From assembly GCA_020740775.1 (NCBI GenBank), contig JAHEWK010000011.1, positions 1,488,001 through 1,552,000 of the forward strand: 64,000 bases of DNA, given 5' to 3'. Shown here one piece after another: positions 32,567 to 44,637 of the stretch. The stretch's first letter is position 1, and each line of letters starts with the position of its first letter. This DNA is from Ilyonectria destructans. Its lineage: Eukaryota > Ascomycota > Sordariomycetes > Hypocreales > Nectriaceae. The position numbers and the translations under genes are program-made. Under the pieces are notes generated by a model. The model was not told the origin of the DNA. It did no database searches and was given only the letters and a program-made list of their open reading frames with translations.

Positions 32567-33867
32567 GAGAGCCTCCAGCCTATGATATCCCCCCCGAGAT
32601 CCCTGCGACTCTTCGGATCTATTGGCTAGCTCGCCCTCTACCCGCTCGAGCTTCGTCGACGTGCCCGACCAGGCTACGCAGCAAGCCCTCCGCATTCTAG
32701 TGACGGAACAAGCGCAGCAGTACGAGGTGCGCCAAGCTCGTCCTGGGTGGCAGCTCTGCAGCCAGCACACGGGCCAGGGTCTCAGGATCGTACGATTCGA
32801 GAGACAGGGCGGGTGTGCTCGAGAGCTGTTGGTCAGAAGAGCATCTGAGCTAGGGGCGTCTTCCTCCTCCTCCTCCTCCACCAGGCACCGCCGCCTCACA
32901 CACCCAAATTTACGTGCCGTGGACGGAGGGGACGGGGCGCCGTGTGACAATGAACAGCAAGCGCCACCCTTTATTCCACCCCTTTCGCTTTGGCCGTGGC
33001 TTGAGCAGGACGCTCTCGAGTCCAAATCCGATTGCGCTTACACCTTCTAGTGCGGTGCCAAGCCAGCCAAAGAGTGAGGCCCAAAACGGGCGACCAACGT
33101 GAGCTCTCCGAATGCCTCGGTGTGGGATTGCGCATCTTCTGCGGCAAGGATCTTGCTACGTGGACTGACCTCGCTCTTCTATCTCATACCGGTGGGGGGC
33201 GGCTGGCGGGAGCCTCATGCTTCTTTTCCTCAACTTGGAAAAGACGACGGGACGCTATCGCCTCCGGCAGCAGCTCGTGTTCGTCTGGGCAAACTTGTGC
33301 GAGGGCAGTGAGCCTTAGGGAGTACGTGCTTGCAGACGGGATCTAGATTACGAGCGAGCATGGGGCGGTGCTTGGGATAGAGTTCCCAGACCGCAAATGT
33401 CATCCTGTGTCTTGGGTAGTCTGTTGTTGACCCGCGATGTATTCGGTACCGCCCTGTTAGTCACGGCAAGGGAGCGGGGAAGACTGCAAACGCTCCACGG
33501 CAATGGGTAATTTCAGCGGGCGGTCTGAATTACAGGTAGCCAGTTTCGAATTCGCAGCTTGGATATTTCAATCTCCATGGTACGTCATGGAGGTGGCGTT
33601 TACTTCGACAGGTGGTTGTGCTGGTGAACCATCGTGGATGCTGGGGGCCTCCACTACATTCCAGGAACCTGGTATCAGTTGCGATCCTCAAGATGGGATC
33701 GCGATGCATCTCGATAGTGTGGCGACCTCCTCTTGACCCATGTTCTGCACGTTTGGACGGCGTGGACAGCGTTGATGCCCAGGGGGTGTGTGTGCCCGAA
33801 GCAACAGTGAGATATGACGGCCTGCTTCTGGCTCACCTTCGGGGCGTGTTGACAAGGGGGCGTCTAG

Positions 33868-33891
33868 TCGTCGTCGTCGTCGTCGTCGCTG
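33868..33891 (+). repeat. Short TCG microsatellite
   Basis: About seven TCG units in a row within the gene-poor block. No coding context supports it. Confidence 0.7.
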
Positions 33892-36800
33892 CATGCCTTG
33901 CGGAGTAGGTGGAGAGGCATGGGACGAAAAGCTGCAGGCTGCCACAGCTGTCCAGGTTCCCCGGTTGTTACGCAACACACCAGCCGTGTCTTTGACCCAG
34001 GACCTCCGTCCATCTCGGTCCACGGTCATTCTCTCGTGGCGGCTCCAGTTCGGCTTTCAGCTTCAGTCAGTTGTCTAGTCCGGGCCACGGGTAATCAAAT
34101 GGCACAACGGGACCAAGACCTGGGTTGAAAATTGCAGTCGGCCGACCAGGCGTTTCGCAATCCCGCTCAAAGCCCGCCCGTGTTGGTGGTGTTGGTGGTG
34201 ATGGGAGCAGCCCGGCTGCCAATCAGGATGGACGGGTGTATGTATCCCAAGCCCCCCCAACAAGTTGCGTTGATGGAGGTGGCCGAGCTCAGATACCCAA
34301 GTTAAGCCCAGTTCCAGATTCGGACGCTGACCAATTGCAAAGCGCTGATTCCTCAGCTGGCGGACGGGCCCAGGAACCGGGAAGTGCCTTTGCTCTTTGT
34401 TCACGTCGACCACTTTCGCCCAATTCCCAATTCCACGCTACGGGGGCTGAAGGTAACATCTCGTCCGATCTGTGTTGGTTTGGATCTCGGCCACGATCGA
34501 TCCGATCGGTTTTGCATATGTGCGCATAAATTAATTCACCATCCCATCCCATGGTATGCACTCGACTGCGAACTCGGGCTCCATGCTGGCGGGGGACCCA
34601 AAACGCATTGCAACACACACACATTCTCCGTCCGGGGTTTCCCATGTACAGTACATGCGACGCACCGCTCCGGAAGGGAAACACGCCGGCGAATCAGAAT
34701 CGGGGCGTCTCCTCAATTGAGAAAACGAGAATACACGGCTTTTGAAAAAGCCCACCAAAATAGAATGCCGGCATTCGCAGCGGGCTAGCTAGTCAGGGTT
34801 ACCTTTTCGTGGCAACCAACACCGCCGGCTTATGTCCATCCGGGGCCCATGGAGGGAATGCCTCCAGAAGCTCTGATTGACGGGGGTGAAGCTCCGACTC
34901 TCCAGCAGCCCTCTGTCCATGTCCAGTCCACTCTGTTCAAGGGCTTCTTCACTCTGGCACTTGTGGCGTCCCCTACGGAGCAGCTAAGCGTGGGACTAAC
35001 CCAGCCGTCAACGGCGCAACATGCGCCCAGACCGATGTGCTCGCCATGTTGCAGGCCTGTTGCAGGGGGTTGGTTCGCTGTCCCCGGTCTCCCTTGTGAT
35101 CGTCCTTCTAGTTCAAGGGAGGGGGGGGCTCTGCTCTCGCTACTCACGGCATTTGGAACGCTTGGCGTTGCGCTGCTCGACGAGGGACGAGGGCCGCGGA
35201 GATATGGAACGCCCTCCACCAGCCGCCCTCGGTCTGTGCCTCGCTGCGGCAGGCAGTTATCTGTCAAAAGATGAGTCCTGCAGTGGTGCCTCGACGGACT
35301 CGAGCCGGAGCACAGCACTAACCAGAAAAAACTCACGTCATGCCCAGCTACGTATGTAAGACATGGCCCCTGTTGCATGCCACCCCGTCCACCTCCACTC
35401 CCTGTCAAGTCCGTCAACTCTGGATTCCTCTGCATGCCTTGCACATTGCTGACTCCGCGAGAGGGCGTCGTAGATCCCCCCGTTGGGCTGCGGCTTGCCG
35501 CAGGTTGGACCGGCGCCTCCCGATTACCTCGGAGTTGGTGATTTCTCTGAGGGGGGTGAGCGTGGTTCTGGCTCTCCCTGCTCCACACCACCTTTCAGAG
35601 CGAGAAATGCACTATTGGCGGGATGAAATGCAGGATAGCCTGGCTGATCGCCTGCCAAGATCCAACAAGGGGCACCCTGGTCAAGGGCCGCTAGTTGCTG
35701 CAAGCCGTCGATCGCCCTTCGGACTGGCCAACTTACTGCGTGGAGTCTGGCTCCAACTAATTAGGGCCTGGGGACGACGAGACCCGGCCCACGTTGTCAA
35801 CGCCTTCACTGACGCACCTAAGGTGTGGCTGTCCTATCGCAAGCCTTAGCCCCCTCGGCCGCGCTCCTAATTCCACCCCGTTTCCCGTTTGCCGTTTGCC
35901 CAAACGACCTTTGCTGCCGTCAGCTTGCCTCCCGCAGTCTGAAGCAGCAGCCCGGAAGAGGAGGATGGCTCACGGACCGCTGCGAAGTCGACATGACGAC
36001 CATGCATAATTGCAGTACAGCAGCTAGCTCACCTCACCCCCTGCGCGCCGTCCCCGTCTCGAGGAGATCTGCGCAGGGTTGCCGTCAAACGGGAGGGATG
36101 GCCTCGCTCAGAGAAGCATCCCCCGCAGTACGCCAGTTCACACCCACAGGGCACCAGTTCCCCCTCCTCCCCTCCTCCCCTCCCCTCCATCTTCTTCTCA
36201 GGCAGCCCTTTCGTCGCCATGGGTCCAGGATTCTCGAGAGGGGTCTGTCCAGCCCTTTGCTAGCCCTCTTTGCGGGCGAGGAATGACACGATGGAGGCCC
36301 CTCCCACCTCCCTAAAAGGCGCCCGGATCTGGCTCCGCGGTCGACCCGATAGGGAGGAACCCAATAGCACTGGGAAGATAACCGAACAATGAGCGGCCCT
36401 TCCTTGTTGAATTGCTTCATCCATGTCTGGAGGAGCACGGGATTTGCAATTGGCATCGTAATAGCTCACAATGACTTGGTTTTAATGTTCAAGGGGGGGG
36501 ACCGTGGCCCATCCCCCTCGTTTCACAGCGCTGTCACTTGCGCAGCTGACCGTAACACCCAAAGAGCCACTCTTTAGAGGAATGACGATTGTTCGCCCTT
36601 AAATCACTGGTCCTTGTGCTCTGGCTGAATTGACTAGATGTACGGGGAGGACGAGCTATCAGAAAACCATTATCAGCCTTGGAAACTCCCACACCATCAC
36701 CCACGAGACACCTCCAACGGGACACCACCCACCCGTGAGATGCAGCCTTCAAGACTACGCAAAAACAAGATAACAACTAGGCAATGCATGAATCAAAGTA

Positions 36801-37743
36801 TAGGTTTAAAATTTGAAAAGATCAGACTTTTAGTGTTATTGATACCATGTGCTTTTGTGTAAGGCTGCTCTTAAAAGCGAGACGAATATCCGAAGATAAA
36901 TAGCAGCAGGCCGTAAATGACAAAAACTCGCTTGAAGAGGACCGCCCTCGCCTTTGCCATCAGGTGACGGCGCCGACGATGACGGCCTCTCCAATTTCCA
37001 AGGAAACAACTACCACCCTCTCTAGACAGAATCAGAGCCTCCCCGGTCCCTAACGGGAAAAAAAAGGAAAAAAAAAGGAAAGTGCCGGAGTTCCAAGCTC
37101 CCATCCATCCTGTACATCAATATCGTGATGCCTTCTTCTCCAATGGAGCTAAAAGGCGCTCAGCTCTAATCAAAGCACCCTCCCAAATGTGTCCCTAATA
37201 AATGCGCCGCCGTATGACCTAAAAGCCCGCAGTAACGTCAAAAGGACGCGTTCGCATATTACCTGACCCGAGAACTCGGAACCCCATGTTCGAAGAACCA
37301 ACAACTCAGCGCCCTGGGCGCTCCTAGTCTCGCCCAATCGAGCAGGTCCAATGCCCCGTGAGCTCAATTCCCTTGGCCACTGGGATTGTCGTGATGGCTG
37401 TCAGCGCTACCCAATGTCCATCCACCCTGAAATTATCTTGTTGGTTGTTCATCACCTCATCCTGCGGGCGCATCCTTACCAGCAGATTGGCAAAGAAACG
37501 ACAACAGGAGTAAAGTTGTTTCTGAAATTGCGCACTCGTTGTGTCACGCTCGCCTTCCTACTCCTCTTCTCTTTTTTTTTTTGAGGTTGTCTTTTTTTTT
37601 GGGCCTTTCGTGCTGTCGATAGTCGTTGTCGACAGGTCTAATAAACCCACACCTCTTCCTAGTCGTCCAAGCAGCAGACAGACAATGGGGCACGCGATGC
37701 GACCCTGTGGCGCTGGAGGATTGCCCAGAAGACCACCCGGGAA

Positions 37744-39673
37744 TTAAGGCGCGTCATTGCCCCATCCGTAGGAGGCATCACCATTGATGGGAAACAGGCC
37801 TCCGCTAGCCCCGCCCACGATGTGCTGGCTGTTGTTCTGGGAGTATTCGCCCGGGTACATGCCGGAGATGTCGTTGAAGCCGAAGGGGAACTCGGACGGC
37901 GACGGTGCATTGTACAAGGATCCCTGGTTCCCACCTGCAAGCGCGTATGCAGCGGCTGGGTTGGCACTGACGCCATGGTGTGCTTGGCTCGCCTCTGGAA
38001 GCACCAGAGAGAACGAATTTGGAGCATTCGTCTCCGGGGTAAGCGGCGAGTAGGTTGGGTTCTGCGTGATAGCCATCTGCGGCGGCGTCTGAAGAGGCGT
38101 CTGAAGCATCTCATCACCGCCAAATTGATACATGCTCGAGGGCATCGCCGACCGCAAGGGTGGCCCAATAGGCAAGGGCAGCTGCGGTACCGTTGCAGGA
38201 GTCAATGGCATAGGCGTCTGCTGGGCGTTCTGGCGACTGCGCAACCTCGCCCGGCTCGCGGCGTTTCCGCCTCTGCGACCGGAGATGGCCCTTGTGGAGA
38301 TTTGGCCACCGGTCTGCTGGATTCCGCCTTGGGGAGGAGGAGGAGCCCTGCTGCGTGTTGGGTTGCCCTTGCGATAGCGTGTGGTGCTCTGCACTCCATC
38401 TTTGATGGCCCAGTCGGCAAGCACCCACTCGGTGGATCGCTTGGAGTCGGTGGGCAGCGACGCCCGGTTGCCAACGAGGATGACCGTCTGCAATGTCTTC
38501 TTGTCGTCTCGCTTCGTAAATGCCTGTAATCGGGTACACTGTCAGCTTCTGGCCTACATGTGCGGAGTATGGTAGTGTATATGCACGGCAACCCTACGAC
38601 CTGCAGGGGCAAGCGAGATCTGAAACAGGGATCCCAGCAACACATCCCCCGGGTCACGTTCAACTTACCGCATTCATGCTGAGGTTGTGGCGAATGCTGT
38701 TCTGCCAACCCTTGCTCTGGCTGTTGCCCTTCTTGGTGTTGTCGCGGAACCAAGAGTAGATCTCCTGCAGCGTCATGGTGTGGTCGGGCCGGCTCTTGAA
38801 GGCGCGATAGATAAGTTGGGCGTAGGGTTCATCGTCTCTGATGGGTGTGTCCTCTATGTTGGGTTCTGTAGTTTCGGTGTTTCCATCTGGGCTCGCCAGG
38901 TTCTGCGGTCCGCCCAATGAGGCGTCATCCTGGTTGATGGCGGGCATGTAGATGGAACTTCCTGCAGGAAACTCGCCGGGCGAGGGTGTGCCGGGGAGAC
39001 TTGCACTCAAGAAGTCTTGAATCCTCCCGGAGGTGTTATCTCGGGGCAGTCCGTCGATGTCTGCGTCGAGACAGCGGTCGATGAAACTCCCCGTGTAAGA
39101 CGCGGCAAGCTGGGGGCCGCGGATGGGGAGGGAGAAGCCGTCTGTAGAGGTTGGGGTGCAGATCTGGATGTTCTTGAAGGAGTCTTGGGGAGGGAACTGG
39201 TCCAGCGGCTGCTGAAAGGAATGGTGCGGGGACGGCCACGAGGTTGGTGAGACGGGCGAAGGGTTGTAGCAAGTGTCGCTACTGGCGCAGGTGGGAGAGG
39301 CGTTGTAAGAGTATTCGTCAAACTCGTCTAGTCCCGGGGGAGGCGACGGCCAGGTCTGGTGATGATGGCTTCTGGGGAAGTGGTGAGGGTTGGAAGTCAT
39401 GGAGGTGCTGGACGTGAAGCACGTTGTGTATCCGTCGAGGATCACAGTAGGAGACGGACAATAGTGAGTTTCGTACGAGGCGGAAGTTGAGGGCAGAGAT
39501 GCAGCTTCTGAAGGGTGCGGTGACTGGATTTGGGCCACAGGCGATGGCGTGTAGTAGGATGCAGTATCCATGGAGGCAAGCTCTGACACGCAACTTGATT
39601 GTTGGGCCGCTCCGGGAACCAGGCCGCTCGTGTACCTGGGAGGTTGCTCGCCTTCAGAGAATGGTGGATCCAT
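37744..39673 (-). CDS. Forkhead-box transcription factor
   Basis: Two exons (39673-38669 and 38523-37744; intron 145 bp) encode 594 residues. The DNA-binding forkhead domain begins near residue 278 with PYAQLIYRAFKSRPDHTMTL, continues with QEIYSWFRDN and GWQNSIRHNLSMNA, the recognition helix. The intron falls right after this helix. The wing region after it is long and lacks the usual vertebrate pattern, reading AFTKRDDKKTLQ and then STEWVLADWAI and STTRYRKG. The N-terminal 270 residues are rich in Ser, Pro, Thr and Tyr, and the C-terminus is Gln/Pro/Gly-rich, as in transactivation regions. The ATG at 39673 is preferred; the open frame upstream has only simple-sequence translation from a CT/GT repeat. 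Its regulated process cannot be inferred from position. Confidence 0.9.
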
Positions 39674-39784
39674 GGCCGGGAGACAATTCAGAAGGGGCTG
39701 TTGGAGAGGAAGCACAGTCCGGTCTCGTGGTGATGGTTTGATGGTTTGATGGTTTTCCGAGAAAGGGGAGACAAGAGAGAGAGT

Positions 39785-39798
39785 ATGTGTGTGTGCGC

Positions 39799-39838
<40 letters not shown>

Positions 39839-39842
39839 GTGA
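39785..39842 (-). repeat. Compound GT/GA microsatellite in the forkhead 5' region
   Basis: A (TG)n run interrupted by gcgc passes into a (GA)n run of about 11 units. On the coding strand it reads (TC)n then (AC)n and lies 112-170 bp upstream of the forkhead ATG, probably in the 5' UTR or core promoter. Confidence 0.9.
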
Positions 39843-40279
39843 GAGGTGATGAAGAAGGATGGGATGGAAGAAGAAGGGGAAACGGCCAGACAAGAGGGAC
39901 GTCGTTGGGCGTCACAATACAAACAATGGGACAAGGCGGCCGAAGAGGAGACGCAGCGATATTTGAGGCCGCAAGAAAGACTTGGGGCTCTTCGTGTGGG
40001 CAAGGGTAGAGAGGTAGAGAGGCAGAGAGAGAGGTAGAGGCAGCAGCAGCAGGACTATCCCATTCGAGGGTAAGGTGCCCGGGTCGAGCCGCCGTTGATA
40101 AACAGCTGGAGCAGGATGGCTTGCAGTAGACAGCTGCAGAAGACCCGAAAGCCCAGAAGCACCCCCGGTCTTAAACAACGCCCATCATCCCAACTACCCG
40201 GTCTGTCTGCGGGCAATGAAAGGGAACGGGGCCAAGGGACGGTGCCCCGAGAAACCGATCCGTACGTACGTGCAGGGGG

Positions 40280-40321
40280 GCGTGTTTCCCAAGCCCCAAG
40301 GCGTGTTTCCCAAGCCCCGAG
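40280..40321. repeat. Two-copy 21-bp tandem duplication
   Basis: The unit gcgtgtttcccaagccccaag occurs twice in direct succession with one mismatch (a/g). It lies about 600 bp upstream of the forkhead ATG. Confidence 0.85.
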
Positions 40322-40784
40322 GCGTGGCCCAAGTCACAGCGAGCACCGAGCAGCGGCCAGCGAGCACACGGCGAACAGAGAAAAGCAACGAGAGGGCGGG
40401 CGGCATCTAGGGAACGAAACGACGGGACGGTAGTGGCCGGGACACACGCCCTCGCGGTCGGCAAGGCCCTATTCTGTCGAGCATACAGCATTAGAGTATC
40501 CATAGAGTATCCATACATGCCGCAATGCCTTGTGCTCTCCCGCGTTGTGTGTGTGCGTGCGCGCTTGTCCAGGATGGTCCGGTGTCGTCAATACAAGCCC
40601 CGGCAACCCAGAGCCAAACGACGGCGCAAACGGCGTCCCCAAACGGCTCGGTGGCTTGCCTGACTCCTGTCAGAGCCAGCGCGGATTCTCAAAGCAGCGA
40701 CCCGCGTAGATGTATGTATGTACGGAGTACCTCGCGCATCAGATTTACATGCACACCCCCGGTCGGTCAAGGTGCGTGATGCGG

Positions 40785-40915
40785 GCTTGTGGGTTGTGGG
40801 TTGTGGGTTGTGGGTTGTGGGTTGTGGGTTGTAGGTAGGCTGTGGGCTGTAGGTAGGTAGGTAGGTTGTGGATTGTATAGTACCTACCTTACCTAGTACC
40901 TACCTACCTGCCTGG
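40785..40915. repeat. GGGTTGT heptamer array followed by GTAG/CTAC inverted repeat
   Basis: About six tandem copies of GGGTTGT occupy 40785-40834. Degenerate copies and GTAGGTAGGTAGG follow to 40866, and a complementary CCTACCTTACC...CCTACCTACC stretch follows at 40883-40912. The G-runs spaced by four bases fit a G-quadruplex pattern, and the GTAG and CTAC stretches can form a hairpin. Confidence 0.85.
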
Positions 40916-42253
40916 TTGCAGGCTGGCAACTGTACCTTTCTGGCCACCGACCTTGCCAACCCTGGAACCTCCCTACCAAATGTGTGTAACCAGAGCCTCA
41001 CTCACTCTCTCTCTCTCTCTGACTGTCATTCATTTCGTGTCTCCCCACCGGCGCCTCTCGGGCCCATCTGGGGCGTTTGGTGTGCAGCCGGAGCACTGTC
41101 GCATCGGGCCTTGTACATGTCGTTTCGCCAAACCAAGCCGCAAGTCACTTGATGGCAGTCTGGCCGGTTTGTACTCTCTGGAACCGTGCTACCGCGGGAG
41201 GTAGACTTCTGGAACGGCAGCTTGCATCTGGAGGCGATACCAACCAGGAGGCCAATCATGCTCGTTTCACTCCCATCACTCCTCACTTTCCCAATTCCAC
41301 TCCCCCGTTTCACTCCCCCATGTCACCCCCATCCCGCCCGCCCCGGCCGTATTTGGTTGGGGTCCTGCTTTGGGCTGCTGCTTTGTTCCCGGAGCCGCGC
41401 CGCCAAGTCGACGTGGAAGCTGTAGAAGCATCTGGCTGGAGCCTGGTCAACCCAAATCATCACTGCAATGCGGGCCAATTCTGGACAGTCGTGCATGGAA
41501 CGATATGTCGAACTTCACCGCCGGCTACCCGACTGACAGCTAAAGTTTGGAGGCTTGGAGAATACTGGAGAATATGTGAGTGAGGCGAGCTGGCTGCAAG
41601 AATCCTCCATTGTGATTGCTGGCTTCGAGGGGACAATCAACCCTCTAGCAAATAAATGCAGATTGCTATGGTTTTTCTTTTTTTGCCCTGCACGCAAATC
41701 CTGTTCGTATTCCGAGTGCAGACCGGTCCAGAAATCCAGATGCTCGAGGCCTTCGCCATCCCATGTTTGACTCCCACGTGAGCCACTGACAGACGGGCAT
41801 CCCGTCTTGCCGTCCCTTTGATGGTGTGGGCGTATGTATGTAAGTTTGTGCCTGTGCATGCCTCTTAGTGTGGACACGATACAACACAGAAGTAGACGGG
41901 CCCATCTCAGAACCAGCCTGCTACGGGCGACTGAAGCAGATGGCCTAATGCGGTGACACAACATGCCAATCAAAGGGACAAGACAAGGGACAAGACTACC
42001 CAATCGAGGATCTAGGGAAGAGCTATGGGCATCCAACACGATCCGCGCCGCTGTCAGTGAATCGCACTGGTAACCCTTCACTCCTTTGTTGCCTCCGTGA
42101 CCAACTTAGTTTCCTCCGTTTAATCAGTCTGGTCAAGTTCCCCCTCTCCTCAGGCTGCAGAACAAGCCGATGACGCCTCGTCGGCGTAATGCGAAAACAA
42201 GTCTAACGACACTCCGTTTGAGGCGGTGAGCAAGCCAGGAAGCAAACGGGAAG

Positions 42254-43991
42254 CTACTTTCTGTAGTAGATCTGGGCGTGACACGTCAGTATCGACCATC
42301 AAGTACATCGCAGCCACCATTTTGTAGGAACATACCTTCTTGAACTGAAAGTGCAGCTGCAAGATGCCCTGTAAGGTGTGAGAATTAGTTTGTGTTGTCT
42401 TAGATATGCATCGAGGCAGAGCGGTCAGATTCCCACCCCAGCGCCTTAGTGTTTACGTCAAAGTAGCCCGCCAGGTGAGGCTATCCGAGGGCACAAACAC
42501 CTGCAACAGCCGCCGTAGCGTGGGTTTTCGGCATGTCCGTGATTTCATTTTGGGAGAAACAATTGGAAGGAGATCTCGACATACCTTGTCGAATGAGCTC
42601 TTGAACCCTCGATCCTTCTTGGCGCTATAGTCCCACTCTCGGTCGACGATTCGAAACGCAACATCCTCGTATGGCGCGCCCGCGATGAACCGAATAAGGC
42701 ACGTATCTTCTTCCCCGGCTGCAGCAAAGGATTCTCCCCGTCTTCGCCCGTGCTCTCGAACAATCTTGAATGTCGGTGCTTTCGTCTTATCGATGAGCTC
42801 GGGATAGAATATGTTGAACTTGTATCCTTGGACGACCTTTGGTGGAGGGTTGTCGTGGTCGTAGTGCGTCTGGTTATACTTGTTCCAGTCGTATCCCATT
42901 TGCACACGGTTGAAGTAGCGAGGCTTTCGAGGTCTGTATTTGTCCGACCACTGAGATGACCCCGTGCTGACTACCGCTTCCTCGCTCGTGAAGATCTCCT
43001 CGTTCTCGTCCACGCCTCGAGCAACCTCACGATCGTACAGGGCCTTGGTGGCCTGGGAGAAGTCTTCGTTGTCTGCCTGAGAGAAGCGTGCAGTTCCAGG
43101 CGGGGCTGATTCGTGGCTAGAAGATGAAGCAACAACTTGTCTAGACGCCTCCCCTTTCGAGGTTGAAGATACAGGCACATGCAAGGTGGACAAGGCGTCT
43201 GTGATGGGCAACCCTTCGTCCAGTGCTTTCGCCTTTGTGGGATTGATCTCTTTCAGTTGGTTGATCCGGCTCGTCTTAATTGCTTCGTATACTTGGTTTA
43301 GCTTAGCTCGAGCTTTCCAGACTAGGAGACTCCGTAGTAGCTGCTCCCAGTAGTCCGTGTCGATGTCCTCGTTCGACTGGAGCTTGGCCTTGATCTGCTT
43401 CTCCAACCCTTCCAGTTGATCGTGTGTCTTCGGAGCAAGGATCTTGTCAATGTCATCGGAGACACTGCTCACCACCCTCTCTTCTCGTCCTTGGGGGTTG
43501 AGCTTCGATTTCCGGTCTGCGCAGAGGGTCTGGAGCGCCTTCCAATATTCCCGGTTCCTTGCGTTGGTTTCCAAGACGTGGTATGATGCAATGTCGGAAT
43601 CGAGCTCTGCGGTTTGAGCTGCGTCCAGAGACTTGATGACATCTGCAGGCGCAGGGACGTCAATCTCTAGGTCGGCTTCATCTTCGTCAAACACGTCGCG
43701 ATCGGAGTCGATGTATCTCAGGTTGAACGCAAGGTAATCGATCGGCTTTGCGCGACCCTCTCGAACCCGGATATCGGCCTTCTTCTTCGACTGCTTCAGA
43801 ACGAACTTGTCCTCGTCGGCGACGAACTGGCGCGACTGCTCGTCCTGGGACAGGTACCTCGCAGTATTCTTGGGGGGAGGTGGGCGGGTAGATTTAGTGA
43901 TTCGGGTGCTCGGGTCGTGCCTGGGCGAGGTGACATCCCGTCGCGTGGGGGATCGGTTCCCCGCGATCAAAGCTCGACGTCCAGGATCCAT
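42254..43991 (-). CDS. CACTIN: Cactin, spliceosome-associated protein
   Basis: Three exons (43991-42585, 42368-42336 and 42271-42254) encode 485 residues. Cactin is a conserved spliceosome-associated protein (fission yeast Cay1 also affects telomeres through splicing). The middle region matches the cactin mid domain, with a helical block including DSDIASYHVLETNARNREYW. The C-terminal cactin domain begins near YRPRKPRYFNRVQMGYDWNK and ends with the family-typical DREWDY, LQLHFQFKK and IYYRK. The last residues IYYRK are encoded by an 18-nt terminal exon, found because the conserved ending requires it; introns are 216 and 64 bp. The ATG at 43991 has a good context and is the first in frame. A CACGTGAC element lies 128 bp upstream. 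Confidence 0.93.
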
Positions 43992-44118
43992 GATTTCTTG
44001 AGACTGAAGGAGAAACAGCAAGTTGAGGTTGGCGTGATGGTAGGCGCAACAACATCAAGAGCTTATCGAAAAAGTGGAAACCAGCGAAAAACGTTATCGA
44101 ATAGCAGCGATAACACAT

Positions 44119-44126
44119 CACGTGAC
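44119..44126 (-). promoter_or_regulatory. E-box/CDEI-type site (CACGTGAC) upstream of cactin
   Basis: ATCACGTG spans the site, matching the Cbf1 consensus RTCACRTG. It lies 128 bp upstream of the cactin ATG. The same core occurs upstream of RPL23. Confidence 0.5.
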
Positions 44127-44608
44127 GCAGCCATAGGCAACGAGAACGATTCAGCGGTGCACAGAAATAACATAGATAGGTAAATAGTATAAGGTTGGGC
44201 GTATTTGATATAGACTAGCCTCAGAAGTTATCAATTTATGCTCATCGTTGCCATCAGGTGATAGAGGTCCTTCAAACGGACAGTTCTGTCTTCAAGTAGC
44301 CATTTAGGTAGGACATCGTGAGACTACGCGGTGTGAGGATGTAATACATCGACGCAGTAGTTTTTGCTGTACGTTTTATGCAATATACTGCTCAACTTCG
44401 TTTCCATCTTAGGTCGTCGTTTTCTCAATCAAAGGTCTAACTGAGTGAGGTATGGGGTAGTTGTTTTTGGTCGACCGCGGAGCCAATCCAGCATGCTCTT
44501 CACCATCGGCGTTACTTACACCCCGCGCCAGGTAGAGCCAACAGACTGGAGACTAAAAAGTTAACGCAGACAAGACAGGCTAAGTCAGAGTGAACCAAAA
44601 CAAATGGC

Positions 44609-44613
44609 AAAAA
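44609..44613 (-). terminator. Pol III terminator of tRNA-Ile
   Basis: On the minus strand a TTTTT run lies about 25 nt after the tRNA-Ile 3' end. It is the first run of at least four T downstream. Confidence 0.6.
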
Positions 44614-44637
44614 GATTGGATGGCATCAAGAGTCTAT

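Larger units (their letters stand above)
31741..37743. other. Gene-poor convergent block of about 6 kb
   Basis: This long stretch lies between the 3' ends of NEJ1 and the forkhead gene. It is GC-rich in much of its length, so random frames are long (for example 35340-35849 plus and 34830-35591 minus), but none resembles a protein family. Small simple repeats occur: TCC units near 32863-32882, TCG units near 33868-33890, and poly-A and poly-T tracts near 37050-37080 and 37565-37600. One short cysteine-containing frame at 32354-32566 is listed as a weak candidate. No transposon or RNA gene was recognised. Confidence 0.5.
39674..42253. other. Long upstream region of the forkhead gene
   Basis: About 2.6 kb between the forkhead start and the 3' end of cactin, with no supportable gene. 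It contains a dinucleotide microsatellite, a 21-bp duplication and a GGGTTGT array listed separately, plus many short simple repeats. Long, repeat-rich upstream regions are common for fungal developmental regulators. Confidence 0.6.
43992..44637. other. Region between cactin and tRNA-Ile
   Basis: About 650 bp, AT-rich from 44160 on. It contains the cactin promoter with an E-box and, at its right end, the Pol III terminator of tRNA-Ile. No coding region is supported. Confidence 0.6.

Noticed and set aside
34830..35591. 253-codon minus-strand frame in the gene-poor block
   Set aside because: Starts at GTG, has a biased composition rich in Ser, Gly, Pro and Arg without ordered segments, and sits in GC-rich DNA where long chance frames are expected.
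35340..35849. 169-codon plus-strand ATG frame in the gene-poor block
   Set aside because: No recognisable domain, signal or splice structure, and composition fits GC-rich noise. Transcript data could change this view.
40785..40834. Interstitial telomeric repeat
   Set aside because: The unit is GGGTTGT, not the TTAGGG expected of filamentous ascomycete telomeres.
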